NCBI RefSeq assembly: GCF_900105925.1 | Contig: NZ_LT629791.1 | Coordinates: 1,674,001-1,738,000 of the forward strand | Reading direction: 5' to 3' | DNA: 64,000 bases | From: Jiangella alkaliphila | GTDB lineage: Bacteria > Actinomycetota > Actinomycetes > Jiangellales > Jiangellaceae | Translations under genes and position numbers: made by a program | The notes under the pieces: model-generated | What the model saw: only the letters and a program-made list of their open reading frames with translations | Told to the model about the DNA's origin: nothing | Database searches by the model: none | In this document: positions 1 through 8,153 of the stretch, piece by piece | Layout of the letters: every line of letters starts with the position of its first letter | Numbering within the stretch: position 1 is the stretch's first letter

Positions 1-1023
1 GCGCGGGTCGTCGGACGCGGCGCTCATGCCGAGCGGGAAGCCGAGTGCGGCACCGAAGCCCCAGACCACGGTGCCGATCAGCGCGACCGGCAGCGACCCG
101 CCGAACACGACCAGCAACACACCCGCGGTGGCCAGCACGGCGCTGGTGCGCAGGACCGGCAACCGGCCGAAGCGGTCGACCAGCTGGGTGCCGGCCGTCC
201 GCCCGACGGTCATGGCGGCGAGGAACACCGCGAAGCCGACCGCGCCGACGGCGTTGCTGACCTCGTAGCCGTCGACCAGGCCGAGCGCCAGCCAGTCGTT
301 GGCGATGCCCTCGATCAGCGCGGCGCACATGACCATGAGGCCGATGACCAGCGTGCGCGGCTCGCGCCAGGCGACCAGGACCGACACGCGCTCGACCGGC
401 GTGCCGTCGTCCTCGACCTCGGCGGTGCGGGGCAGGAAGCTGCGGGTGGCCACGAGGGCGACGACCATCGCGGCGACGCTGACGACGGTCAGGTGCACCA
501 CGACGGGGACGCCGACGGCCGACGCGCCCGCGCCGAGGCCGGCCCCGGCCACCGTGCCGAGACTGAACGCGGCGTGGAACCGCGGCATGACGGTGCGGCC
601 GAGCAGCCGCTCGACCGCGGCGCCCTCGACGTTCATCGCGACGTCCCAGGAGCCGGAGCCGTACCCGATGAGCACCAGCCCGGCCGCGACCGCGGGGACG
701 GCGCCGAGCGTGTCGGCGCCCATCCCGGCCAGCGTCAACCCGAGGGCGACCAGCACGGAGCCGCCGGCCACCGTCCGGGCCGCGCCGATCCGGCTGACGA
801 CCAGCCCCGACGTGGGCAGCGCGACGAGCGAGCCCGCGGCGAGCGCCAGCAGGACGCGGCCGATCTCGCCCGGCGTCAGGCCGAGCAGGTCGCGCACCTC
901 GGGGATGCGTCCCATCCAGCTCGCGATGGCCAGCCCGTTGAGGGCGAACACCATGGCCACGGCGTTGCGGGCGCGGACGACCCTGGCCTGGTCGGGCGAC
1001 TGGGCCGGAGCGGAGTGGTTCAC
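1..1023 (-). CDS. MFS transporter, partial (C-terminus beyond left edge)
   Basis: The reading frame runs leftward from a GTG at 1021-1023 and stays open for 341 codons to the window edge, so the C-terminus is missing. The product is strongly hydrophobic with many membrane-spanning stretches. It resembles the YbjJ/fucose-permease-like branch of the major facilitator superfamily, including an early RIPEVRDLLGLTPGEIG segment. A GAGGA ribosome binding site lies about 7 bases before the GTG. It diverges from the LacI-family gene across a 28-bp operator, so its expression is probably controlled by that regulator. The substrate cannot be read from sequence. Confidence 0.8.
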   Translation of the reverse strand, partial: MNHSAPAQSPDQARVVRARNAVAMVFALNGLAIASWMGRIPEVRDLLGLTPGEIGRVLLALAAGSLVALPTSGLVVSRIGAARTVAGGSVLVALGLTLAGMGADTLGAVPAVAAGLVLIGYGSGSWDVAMNVEGAAVERLLGRTVMPRFHAAFSLGTVAGAGLGAGASAVGVPVVVHLTVVSVAAMVVALVATRSFLPRTAEVEDDGTPVERVSVLVAWREPRTLVIGLMVMCAALIEGIANDWLALGLVDGYEVSNAVGAVGFAVFLAAMTVGRTAGTQLVDRFGRLPVLRTSAVLATAGVLLVVFGGSLPVALIGTVVWGFGAALGFPLGMSAASDDPR

Positions 1024-1063
1024 GGCGGATCCTCAGGTGTCAAGACAGCATCAGGTTTGGGGG

Positions 1064-1091
1064 TCGAATCGATTCGATCGAATCGATTCGA
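1064..1091. promoter_or_regulatory. Tandem palindromic operator for the LacI-family regulator
   Basis: The 14-bp palindrome TCGAATCGATTCGA occurs twice back to back (1064-1077 and 1078-1091), so the whole 28 bp is also one perfect palindrome. LacI-family dimers typically bind palindromes with a central CG or C-G step. The site lies between the divergent MFS permease and lacI-type gene, which fits autoregulation plus control of the permease. Confidence 0.75.
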
Positions 1092-1115
1092 TATTCTCCT
1101 ATGGTCGAGGATCGG

Positions 1116-2207
1116 ATGCAAGCGCGAATTTCGGGCGGGAAGGCACCTGTGGGCGAGCACCGGGCAACGCTGGCGGCGGTGGCCGCGCGGGCCGGCGTGT
1201 CGCCGTCCACGGCGTCGCTGGCGTTCAGCGGCTCCGGGCCGGTGGCCGACTCGACCCGCGAACGGGTGCTGGCCGCGGCCCGCGAGCTGAGCTACGCCGG
1301 ACCCGACCCGATGGCGCGGTCGCTGCGCCGGGGACGGTCCGGCATCGTCGGCGCCGTCGTCGGCGAGCGGCTGCTCTACGCGTTCCGCGACCCGGTGGCC
1401 GTCGCACTGCTCGACGGCATCGCCGAGGCGCTGAGCCCGTCCGGCACCGGGTTGCTGCTGCTTTCCGGCGACGCCCAGCACGGCAGCCCGACGACCGAGC
1501 AGGTGTCGCGGCTGCCGGTCGACGCCGTCGTGTTCGCCACCTGCGGCCGCGACGACGACCCGCTGCTCGACTTGTTCCTGCGCCGCGGCGTGCCGGTGGT
1601 CGCGGTCGACGGACCCGACAAGCCCGACCTCACCGTGCTCGACATCGACGACTACGGCGGCGCGGCCGAGCTGGCCCGGCATGTCGCGGCGCTGGGCCAT
1701 CGCCGGGTCGCGGTCGCCGCGCTGCCGCTGCGGCTCGACGGCGGCAGCGGCCTGATCGACGACGCCCGCCGTGCCGTCATCGGATTCGCCGACTGCCGGG
1801 CCCGGCTCGACGCCACCGAGCACGTCTTCGGCACCGTGCCGGTCGCCGAGGCGCCCAGCAACGTCGTCGAGGAGGGCGAGCGGGCCGGCCGGCTGCTGCT
1901 CGCCGGCCCGGACCGGCCGACCGCGATCATCGCGCAGAGTGACCTGCTCGCCGTCGGCGTCATCCGGGCGGCCGAGGCGCTCGGGCTGCGCGTCCCCGAC
2001 GACCTCACCGTCGTCGGCTACGACGGCATCGACACCCCCTGGCTGGGTGAGCGGGTGCTGACGACGGTCGTGCAGCCGATCGCCGAGAAGGGCCGGCTCA
2101 CCGGCCGGATGGTCACCGAGCTGCTGGCCGGGCGGCGGCCGGCCAACGTGCACCTGCCGGTGCAGCTGCGGGTGGGTACGACGTCGGCGCCGCCGCTCAG
2201 TCGCTGA
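1116..2207 (+). CDS. LacI-family transcriptional regulator
   Basis: The N-terminus carries a LacI-type helix-turn-helix (TLAAVAARAGVSPSTASLAFSG, the usual start of this family) followed by a periplasmic-binding-protein-like effector domain to the C-terminus. Length (about 363 residues) is normal for the family. The ATG at 1116 is preferred over the ATG at 1101 because GAGGA (1107-1111) sits correctly before it. The adjacent 14-bp palindrome pair is the likely operator, and the divergent MFS transporter the likely target. Its effector is unknown, probably the substrate of the permease. The last 11 bp overlap the convergent deaminase-like gene. Confidence 0.88.
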   Translation: MQARISGGKAPVGEHRATLAAVAARAGVSPSTASLAFSGSGPVADSTRERVLAAARELSYAGPDPMARSLRRGRSGIVGAVVGERLLYAFRDPVAVALLDGIAEALSPSGTGLLLLSGDAQHGSPTTEQVSRLPVDAVVFATCGRDDDPLLDLFLRRGVPVVAVDGPDKPDLTVLDIDDYGGAAELARHVAALGHRRVAVAALPLRLDGGSGLIDDARRAVIGFADCRARLDATEHVFGTVPVAEAPSNVVEEGERAGRLLLAGPDRPTAIIAQSDLLAVGVIRAAEALGLRVPDDLTVVGYDGIDTPWLGERVLTTVVQPIAEKGRLTGRMVTELLAGRRPANVHLPVQLRVGTTSAPPLSR

Positions 2208-3177
2208 GCCAGGCGTCGACGCCGGCCAGCATCGTCCGCTTCAGCGCGGCGGGGGCGGCCGACGAGGTGATCGAGCCGCGTGCGAGCGCCGCCAGCTCGC
2301 CGTCGGTCAGCCCGAGCGCGTCGCGGCACAGCGCGTATTGGCCGGCCAGCCCGACGGCGAACAGCAGTGGGTCGTCGCTGCCGATCGCCACCGGCACGCC
2401 GGCCGCCAGCAGCGTCCGTACCGGCAGCTCGTCCAGCGCGTGCACGCCGAACGGCGGGTACGACGCCGGGCACAGCTCCAGCGCCACGCCCCGCTCGGCC
2501 AGCTGCGCCAGGACGGCCGGGTCGGCCGCGGCCGACGTGCCATGCCCGACCCGGGTCGCGCCCAGCATCTCGACGCAGGCCCGCACGTGCGCCGCCCCGG
2601 TGAAGAAGCCGCCGTGCGGGGTGCGCAGCAGTCCCGCGTCGGCGGCGACGCGGAACGCCGGCGCGAAGTCCTCGACCCGCCCGAGCCGCTCGTCGTTGGA
2701 GAGCCCGAACCCGACCACGCCGTCGCCGGCGTAGCGGGCGGCGAGGCGGGCCAAGGTCGTCGCGTGCTCGCCGGACCGGGCCCAGCTGGACGCGACGATG
2801 ACGCCCATCGGCAGCGGCGCCGCGGCGGCCGCGGCCAGCACCGCCTCGACCGCCGCCTCCAGACCGCCGAACGCCGGCGCGTACGACGTCGGGTCGACCT
2901 GCAGCTCGGACCAGCCGCAACCGCCGGCGGCGTCGTCCTCGGCCGCCTCGCGGACCACCCGGGCGACGTCGTCCGGGGTGCGGATGGCGGCACGGGCGGC
3001 GTCGTAGCGGCCCTGGAAGACCGCCCACTCGTACGGGCCGCCGGTCAGCGCGGCCAGCGGCGGCACCGCGATGCCGTGCCGCGTCGCCAGCTCGTCCAGT
3101 GTGGCCGGGCGCATGGCCCCGGTGAGGTGCAGGTGCGACTGGACCTTCGGCAGCGTCTCGACGGGGCGGGGCGGCAC
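2197..3177 (-). CDS. Adenosine deaminase-like amidohydrolase with altered catalytic motifs
   Basis: The 326-residue protein has the framework of the adenosine deaminase/aminodeoxyfutalosine deaminase family. There is an N-terminal HLHLTG (H15, H17), a PHGGFF segment where HAGE is usual, GHGTS, CPASYPPFG in the CPxSN position, and a C-terminal SDDP. The metal-ligand histidines and the SDD aspartates are present. The catalytic Glu of HAGE is absent (Gly/Phe here), and the substrate-contacting Asp of HLDG is Thr. It may therefore act on another substrate, use another acid/base, or lack deaminase activity. The start is the first in-frame ATG. It is convergent with, and overlaps, the lacI-type gene. 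Confidence 0.75.
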   Translation of the reverse strand: MPPRPVETLPKVQSHLHLTGAMRPATLDELATRHGIAVPPLAALTGGPYEWAVFQGRYDAARAAIRTPDDVARVVREAAEDDAAGGCGWSELQVDPTSYAPAFGGLEAAVEAVLAAAAAAPLPMGVIVASSWARSGEHATTLARLAARYAGDGVVGFGLSNDERLGRVEDFAPAFRVAADAGLLRTPHGGFFTGAAHVRACVEMLGATRVGHGTSAAADPAVLAQLAERGVALELCPASYPPFGVHALDELPVRTLLAAGVPVAIGSDDPLLFAVGLAGQYALCRDALGLTDGELAALARGSITSSAAPAALKRTMLAGVDAWLSD

Positions 3178-3199
3178 GGACCGACCCTACCGAGAGGGC

Positions 3200-3221
3200 G
3201 CGTGCGACCTTGGTCGTACGC
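3200..3221. promoter_or_regulatory. Candidate operator (inverted repeat) upstream of the ABC transporter
   Basis: GCGTGCGAC (3200-3208) and GTCGTACGC (3213-3221) form a 9-bp inverted repeat with one G/T wobble and a 4-bp spacer. It sits between the divergent deaminase-like gene and the ABC ATPase gene. The symmetry is typical of TetR- or MarR-type sites, but no such regulator lies next to it. Confidence 0.3.
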
Positions 3222-3276
3222 CGGGTCCACTCGCAGGTCCGACGATTCGCGCCGCCGTTCTCGCGACGCTGGATCC

Positions 3277-4047
3277 GTGAGCCTGCAGACCTCTGACATC
3301 CCCGGCGCCCCTCGCGCCGTCCTCGCGCCGGCGGTCCGCGCCGTCGGCCTGACCAAACTGCACGGCAGCGGCGACACCGCCGTCCGTGCCCTCGACGCCG
3401 TCGACGTCGCGTTCGCGGCGGGGCGGTTCACCGCGATCATGGGCCCGTCCGGGTCCGGCAAGTCCACGCTGGTGCACTGCCTGGCCGGGCTGGACACCGC
3501 GACGTCGGGCCGGGTGCTGCTCGGCGACACCGACCTCACCGCGCTGAACGACACCCAGCTGACGCTGCTGCGGCGCGACCGGCTGGGCTTCGTCTTCCAG
3601 GCGTTCAACCTGCTGCCGACGCTGGACGCGGAGGCCAACGTGCTGCTGCCGCTGAAGCTGGCCGGCCGCCGGGTGGACCGGCGCTGGTTCGCCGAGGTGG
3701 TCGATGTGCTGGGCATCGGCGACCGGCTGCGGCACCGGCCGAGCGAGCTCTCCGGCGGCCAGCAGCAGCGGGTCGCCGTCGCCCGGGCGCTGATCAACCG
3801 GCCCGAGGTGATCTTCGCCGACGAGCCGACCGGCAACCTGGACTCGCGCTCCGGCGGCGAGGTGCTGGCGATCCTGCGCACCAGCGTCCGCGAGCTGGGC
3901 CGGACCGTCGTCATGGTGACGCACGACCCGGTCGCGGCGTCGTCGGCTGACCGCGTCGTGATGCTCGCCGACGGGCACGTCGCCGGCGAGATCGCCGACC
4001 CCACGCCCGACGCCGTCCTCGACGGCCTGCGCCGGCTGGGTGGCTGA
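3277..4047 (+). CDS. ABC transporter ATP-binding protein, MacB/LolD type
   Basis: A 256-residue ATPase with Walker A GPSGSGKST, Q-loop FVFQAFNLLPTL, signature LSGGQQQR, Walker B VIFADEPTGNLDS and H-loop VTHD. The PTGNLDS form and the NLLPTL segment are typical of the MacB/LolD/FtsE class that pairs with FtsX-like permeases. The GTG at 3277 is chosen because upstream sequence is the non-coding gap after the divergent gene. The permease gene starts 2 bases after the stop, so the two are certainly co-transcribed and form one complex at the membrane. Confidence 0.92.
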   Translation: MSLQTSDIPGAPRAVLAPAVRAVGLTKLHGSGDTAVRALDAVDVAFAAGRFTAIMGPSGSGKSTLVHCLAGLDTATSGRVLLGDTDLTALNDTQLTLLRRDRLGFVFQAFNLLPTLDAEANVLLPLKLAGRRVDRRWFAEVVDVLGIGDRLRHRPSELSGGQQQRVAVARALINRPEVIFADEPTGNLDSRSGGEVLAILRTSVRELGRTVVMVTHDPVAASSADRVVMLADGHVAGEIADPTPDAVLDGLRRLGG

Positions 4048-4049
4048 CG

Positions 4050-6185
4050 ATGGGATCGATCGTTCTTGCGGGGCTGCGTGCCCACCTGTTGCGGCTGGTG
4101 CTGACCGGCGTGGTCGTCGTCCTGTCGGTGGGCTTCACCGCGGCGACGCTGATCCTCACCGACTCGCTCGACGCGGGCAGCCGGCGCGAGCTGGCCGCCG
4201 ACGCCGAGGGTGTCGACCTGTCGGTGCTGGCCCCGGCCGACGCGACGCTGACACCGGACGAGGTGGCGGCCATCGCCGGTGCCGACGGGGTCGCGGCGGC
4301 CGCGCCCCGGCGCGAGCTGGAGGTGAACACCGTCGACGCCGACGGCCGGATCGACCCGTTCGGCTACGCCCGCGTGGTCGCGGCGCCGCTGGACGCCGAC
4401 GTGCCGGACGACGGCGTGCTGCTGGACCGGCGGTCGGCCGAGCGGCTCGGGCTGGCCGCCGGCGACGAGATCACGGTGGCGACGGCGGACGCGGCCGGCC
4501 TGGTCGCACTGCCGATCGCCGGGCTCGCCGATCCGTCCGCCGACGCCGGCGACGACCCGGAGCTCACCGCCGGCTGGGACGTCGTCGGCGAGTTCGCCGA
4601 CCCGCCGGGTGCGTCCCGGGTCGACCTGCGGCTGGCCGACGGCGCCGACGCGGCCGCCGTCCGGGCCGAACTGGGCGCCGAGCACGAGGTCGTGACCGGC
4701 GCGGAGCTGGGTCAGCGGCTGATCGACCAGTCGTCCAAGCAGGAGGCGCTGCGGGTCCCGCTGCTGGTGCTGGGTGCGGTGTCGCTGATCGTCGCCGCGT
4801 TCGTCATCGCCAACACGTTCCGGATCCTGGTCGCCCAGCGGACCCGCGAGCTGGCGCTGCTGCGCACCGTCGGCGCGACCCGGCGGCAGGTGCTGCGCGG
4901 CGTGCTCGCCGAGTCCGTCGCGGTCGGGCTGGCCGGCAGCCTCGCGGGTGTCGCGGCCGGTGCTTTGACGGCGCTGGTGACCGGCTCGCTGCTGGACGCG
5001 ACGCTGGTGCTGACGGTGACCGGGACGACGGTGGCGTGGTCGGTCGTGATCGGCGTGGTGATGACCGTCGGGTCGGCGTTGCAGCCGGCCCGGGCGGCGA
5101 CCCGGGTGGCGCCGCTGGCCGCGCTGCAGGCCGTGCCCGACGGTGCGGACAGCCGCCGGACCGGCCGCGCGAGGATCGTCCTCGGGCTGCTGGCGATGGT
5201 GGCCGGCACGCTGGTGCTGCTCGCCGGCGCGGCCTCCGGCACGTCCGGCGGTGGCGCCGGGCTGATCCTGGTCGTGTTCGGCGCGGCGGTGTGCTTCCTC
5301 GGCCTGCTGATCCTCGGGCCGAAGGTGGTGCCGCCGCTGGTCCGGGCGCTCGGCGCGGTGGCGGCGCGGCTGGCCGGCGGGGGCCGCTCGACGGCGGAAC
5401 TGGCGACGGCGAACGCGGTCCGCAACCCGCGCCGGGTCGCGGCCACGACAGCGGCCCTGCTGATCGGCGTCACGACGGTGGCCGGCTTCCTCACCGTCGT
5501 CGAGTCCTCGCGCGGGAGCGTCGGCCTCGTCGTCGACGGGCGGGTGCCGGCCGACTTCGCCGTGCGCACGGCCGCGTCCGAGCCGATCGCGGACGACGTC
5601 GCGCGCGCGATCGAGGAGCTGCCGGAGATCGGCTCCGTCGTCGTGGACGGCGACGATCTGCTGGCGGTGAATGCGGCCGACGGCGTCGACGGCGATGACG
5701 CGCGGGCCGCCATCGTCGCGGCGACCGAGGACCACCCGGAGCTGTCCGTGCAGAGCTTCGCCCAGCGCCGGGCCGACTTCGAGGAGGACCTGAACGAGGC
5801 CGTGAACCTGGTGCTGGCGATCTTGGCCCTGGCGCTGGTGATCGCGTTCATCGGCATCGCCAACACGCTGTCGCTGTCGGTGCACGAGCGGACCCGCGAA
5901 ATCGGGCTGCTGCGGGCGCTCGGACTGACCCGCCGGCAGACCCGGGTGATGCTCGGCCTCGAGGCGGCGCTCATGGGCGCGGTGGCGGCCGTCGTCGGCT
6001 CCGCGGCCGGCGCACTGTTCGCCTGGGCCGCCGTCGCCAGCGTCCAGGAGCTGGAGTTCGTGGTGCCGTGGTGCCTGCTGGCGGTCAGCGCCGTGGTCGC
6101 GACGCTGCTCGGCGTCGTGGCGTCGATCGCGCCCGGCCAGCGTGCGGCCCGAACGTCCCCCGTCATGGCCCTCGCCGCCGACTGA
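4050..6185 (+). CDS. ABC transporter permease with two FtsX domains
   Basis: A 711-residue membrane protein with an N-terminal membrane segment, an extracytoplasmic domain (roughly residues 35-230), and an FtsX permease domain with the characteristic RTRELALLRTVGATRRQVL loop. After a second extracytoplasmic part, a second FtsX domain follows (RTREIGLLRALGLTRRQT). This duplicated layout matches the large actinobacterial MacB-like permeases that act with the preceding ATPase, often in lipoprotein, peptide or drug export. The substrate is unknown. It ends just before a strong inverted repeat that probably terminates the operon. Confidence 0.9.
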   Translation: MGSIVLAGLRAHLLRLVLTGVVVVLSVGFTAATLILTDSLDAGSRRELAADAEGVDLSVLAPADATLTPDEVAAIAGADGVAAAAPRRELEVNTVDADGRIDPFGYARVVAAPLDADVPDDGVLLDRRSAERLGLAAGDEITVATADAAGLVALPIAGLADPSADAGDDPELTAGWDVVGEFADPPGASRVDLRLADGADAAAVRAELGAEHEVVTGAELGQRLIDQSSKQEALRVPLLVLGAVSLIVAAFVIANTFRILVAQRTRELALLRTVGATRRQVLRGVLAESVAVGLAGSLAGVAAGALTALVTGSLLDATLVLTVTGTTVAWSVVIGVVMTVGSALQPARAATRVAPLAALQAVPDGADSRRTGRARIVLGLLAMVAGTLVLLAGAASGTSGGGAGLILVVFGAAVCFLGLLILGPKVVPPLVRALGAVAARLAGGGRSTAELATANAVRNPRRVAATTAALLIGVTTVAGFLTVVESSRGSVGLVVDGRVPADFAVRTAASEPIADDVARAIEELPEIGSVVVDGDDLLAVNAADGVDGDDARAAIVAATEDHPELSVQSFAQRRADFEEDLNEAVNLVLAILALALVIAFIGIANTLSLSVHERTREIGLLRALGLTRRQTRVMLGLEAALMGAVAAVVGSAAGALFAWAAVASVQELEFVVPWCLLAVSAVVATLLGVVASIAPGQRAARTSPVMALAAD

Positions 6186-6195
6186 CCCTCCCGTC

Positions 6196-6252
6196 CCCAT
6201 GATCATGTTCCCTGGCGGTCGCTGAGGCGCCGCCAGAGAACATGATCATGGG
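6196..6252. terminator. Long imperfect inverted repeat after the FtsX permease
   Basis: Two 23-base arms (6196-6218 and 6230-6252) are complementary except for a single C/A mismatch, with an 11-base loop. The outer part of each arm is itself the palindrome ATGATCAT. There is no T-tract, as is common for high-GC terminators. The position just after the permease stop and just before the next promoter suits a terminator. The same CCCATGAT arms recur at 7157-7173. Confidence 0.55.
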
Positions 6253-6259
6253 AATGATC

Positions 6260-6265
6260 TAGCCT
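6260..6265 (+). promoter_or_regulatory. -10 element TAGCCT of a probable leaderless promoter
   Basis: TAGCCT ends 7 bases before the GTG start of the DUF2520 gene, which puts the expected transcription start at or beside the start codon. The same spacing with TAGGCT is seen before nadB and lysS in this window, which supports leaderless transcription. Confidence 0.5.
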
Positions 6266-6272
6266 GGTCGGT

Positions 6273-7163
6273 GTGACGGAGGAACGGCCGGCGCGTCTCG
6301 ACGTCGGCGTCGTCGGTACCGGGCGGGTGGGCGCGGTGCTCGGCGCGGCGCTGGCCCGGGCCGGGCACCACGTGGTCGCCGGCTACGGCGTCTCGCTCAC
6401 CAGCCGCACCCGGGCCGGCGCGCTGCTGCCTGACGTGCCGCTGGTCGACATGCCGCAGGTGTTCGCCCGCGCCGGGCTGGTGCTGCTCGCCGTCCCCGAC
6501 GACGCGCTGCCGGCGCTGGTCGAAGGGCTGGCCGCGACGAAGACCGTCCGACCGGGTCAACTGGTCGTCCACACCAGCGGCCGGTACGGCGTCGGCGTGC
6601 TGGACGCGGCGACGAAGGCGGGCGCGCTGCCGCTGGCGCTGCACCCGGCCATGACGTTCACCGGCACGTCGGTCGACCTGCAGCGGCTGTCCGGCGCCAC
6701 GTTCGGCGTCACGGCGCCGGAGCCGCTCTGGCCGGTCGCCGAGGCCCTCGTCGTCGAGATGGGGGCGGAGCCGATCCGCATCGCCGAGCAGCACCGCGCG
6801 CTCTATCACGCGGCGCTGACGCACGGGTCGAACCACCTGGTCACGCTGGTCAACGAGGCGATGGACCTGCTGCGCTCCACCGGCGTGGCCGAGCCCGACA
6901 AGATACTGGCGCCGCTGCTCTCCGCCGCGCTGGACAACAGCCTGCGCCAGGGCGACGACGCGCTCACCGGGCCGGTCTCGCGCGGCGACGCCGGCACCGT
7001 CGCCAGCCATCTCACCGAGATCGCCGCGGCCCGGCCCGAGTCGGTGAGCACCTACGTGGCGCTGGCCCGGCGCACGGCCGGGCGGGCACTGGCCGCCGGG
7101 CGGCTCAAGGCCAGCGACGCCGAGGCGCTGCTCGACGTGCTCGCCGAGCCACCCACCCCATGA
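6273..7163 (+). CDS. Rossmann-like/DUF2520 domain protein
   Basis: A 296-residue protein with an N-terminal nucleotide-binding fold (VGVVGTGRVGAVLGAAL, a GxGxxG motif) and a C-terminal DUF2520 helical domain (HPAMTFTG ... YHAALTHGSNHLVTLVNEA). In mycobacteria and relatives the gene stands directly before panC. Here about 4.5 kb of transporter and lipoprotein genes separate the two. By family it is a putative NAD(P)-dependent oxidoreductase related to ketopantoate reductase-like folds, but no reaction is proven. The GTG at 6273 follows a leaderless-type -10 box. Confidence 0.82.
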   Translation: MTEERPARLDVGVVGTGRVGAVLGAALARAGHHVVAGYGVSLTSRTRAGALLPDVPLVDMPQVFARAGLVLLAVPDDALPALVEGLAATKTVRPGQLVVHTSGRYGVGVLDAATKAGALPLALHPAMTFTGTSVDLQRLSGATFGVTAPEPLWPVAEALVVEMGAEPIRIAEQHRALYHAALTHGSNHLVTLVNEAMDLLRSTGVAEPDKILAPLLSAALDNSLRQGDDALTGPVSRGDAGTVASHLTEIAAARPESVSTYVALARRTAGRALAAGRLKASDAEALLDVLAEPPTP

Positions 7164-7173
7164 TGATCATGGG
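7157..7173. terminator. Short perfect palindrome between convergent genes
   Basis: CCCATGAT (7157-7164) and ATCATGGG (7166-7173) flank a single G. It spans the stop of the DUF2520 gene and reaches into the end of the convergent ABC ATPase gene, so it could serve as a compact bidirectional terminator. The arms repeat those of the inverted repeat at 6196-6252. Confidence 0.4.
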
Positions 7174-8153
7174 CCGTCGCCGCTGACCTGAGCCAAATAG
7201 AGGCGGCGGACGACGTCCTCGATGTCGGGCTCCTCGATGGCGAGGTCGCGCACCTGGCCGCGCCGCCCGACCGCCTCCAGCACGGCCCCCGCCGTCGTCG
7301 TCTCCGGGGTGAACGCCAGCCGGTGCCGCAGGCCGTCGGACTCGACGGCGACGCTGCGGGTGCCGTCGACGGCGCCGAGGTCGGGCACCGGCTCGACCAG
7401 GTCGATCACCATGACGCGTTCCGCGCCCACCTGCGCGCTCAGGCCGGGCAGCGTCCCGTCGTACACCAGGTGCCCGTGGTCGACCACCAGGATGCGGTCG
7501 GTGAGCCGCTGCACGTCGTCCATGTCGTGCGTGGTGAGCAGCAGCGTCGTGCCGTGCAGCGCGCGCTGCTCGGCGAGGAAGACGCGCAGCCGCTCCTTGC
7601 TCAGCACGTCCAGCCCGATGGTCGGCTCGTCGAGGATGAGCAGCCGCGGCGAGTGCAGCAGGGCGGCCGCGATCTCGCCCCGGATCCGCTGGCCGAGCGA
7701 GAGCTGGCGCACCGGCGTGGCGAGGAACGTGGCGAGGTCCAGCCGGTCGACCAGCTCGTCGCGGCGGGTCCGCCAGGTCGCCTCCGGCAGCCGGTGGATC
7801 GCGGCCAGCGCGCGGAACGACTCGGCCAGCGGCAGGTCCCACCAGAGCTGGCTGCGCTGGCCGAACACGACACCGATCTGCCGGGCCAGGTCGCGGCGCC
7901 GGCGCACCGGGTCCAGTCCGCAGGTGCGCACCGTCCCCGCCGTCGGTACCAGGATCCCGGTGAGCATCTTGATGGTGGTCGACTTCCCGGCTCCGTTCGC
8001 GCCGATGTACCCGACGGCGGCGCCGTCGTCGAGGTCGAAGGTCAGGTCGTCGACGGCGGCGACGACGGTGCGCGCGCGGCGCAGCCGGCCGGCCGGGCTG
8101 CGGACGACGAACTCGCGGCGCAGGTCGCGCACCTGGATGATCGGCTCGGTCAT
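7167..8153 (-). CDS. ABC-2 type exporter ATP-binding protein (COG4586-like)
   Basis: A 328-residue ATPase with Walker A GANGAGKST, Q-loop VVFGQRSQLWWDLP, signature LSLGQRIRGE, Walker B LLILDEPTIGLD and H-loop TTHDM. The QRSQLWWDLP segment and LSLGQR signature are hallmarks of the COG4586 group, which works with two small ABC-2 permeases (COG4587 and COG3694). Those permeases are encoded immediately upstream with overlapping ends, so the three genes form one operon reading leftward. The ATG at 8151-8153 overlaps the preceding stop by 4 bases. The exported substrate is unknown. Confidence 0.9.
   Translation of the reverse strand: MTEPIIQVRDLRREFVVRSPAGRLRRARTVVAAVDDLTFDLDDGAAVGYIGANGAGKSTTIKMLTGILVPTAGTVRTCGLDPVRRRRDLARQIGVVFGQRSQLWWDLPLAESFRALAAIHRLPEATWRTRRDELVDRLDLATFLATPVRQLSLGQRIRGEIAAALLHSPRLLILDEPTIGLDVLSKERLRVFLAEQRALHGTTLLLTTHDMDDVQRLTDRILVVDHGHLVYDGTLPGLSAQVGAERVMVIDLVEPVPDLGAVDGTRSVAVESDGLRHRLAFTPETTTAGAVLEAVGRRGQVRDLAIEEPDIEDVVRRLYLAQVSGDGP

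Noticed and set aside
299-1942. Long rightward frame opposite the MFS gene
   Set aside because: It is a GC-rich shadow of the leftward MFS gene and the lacI-type gene; composition is not protein-like and it crosses the operator.
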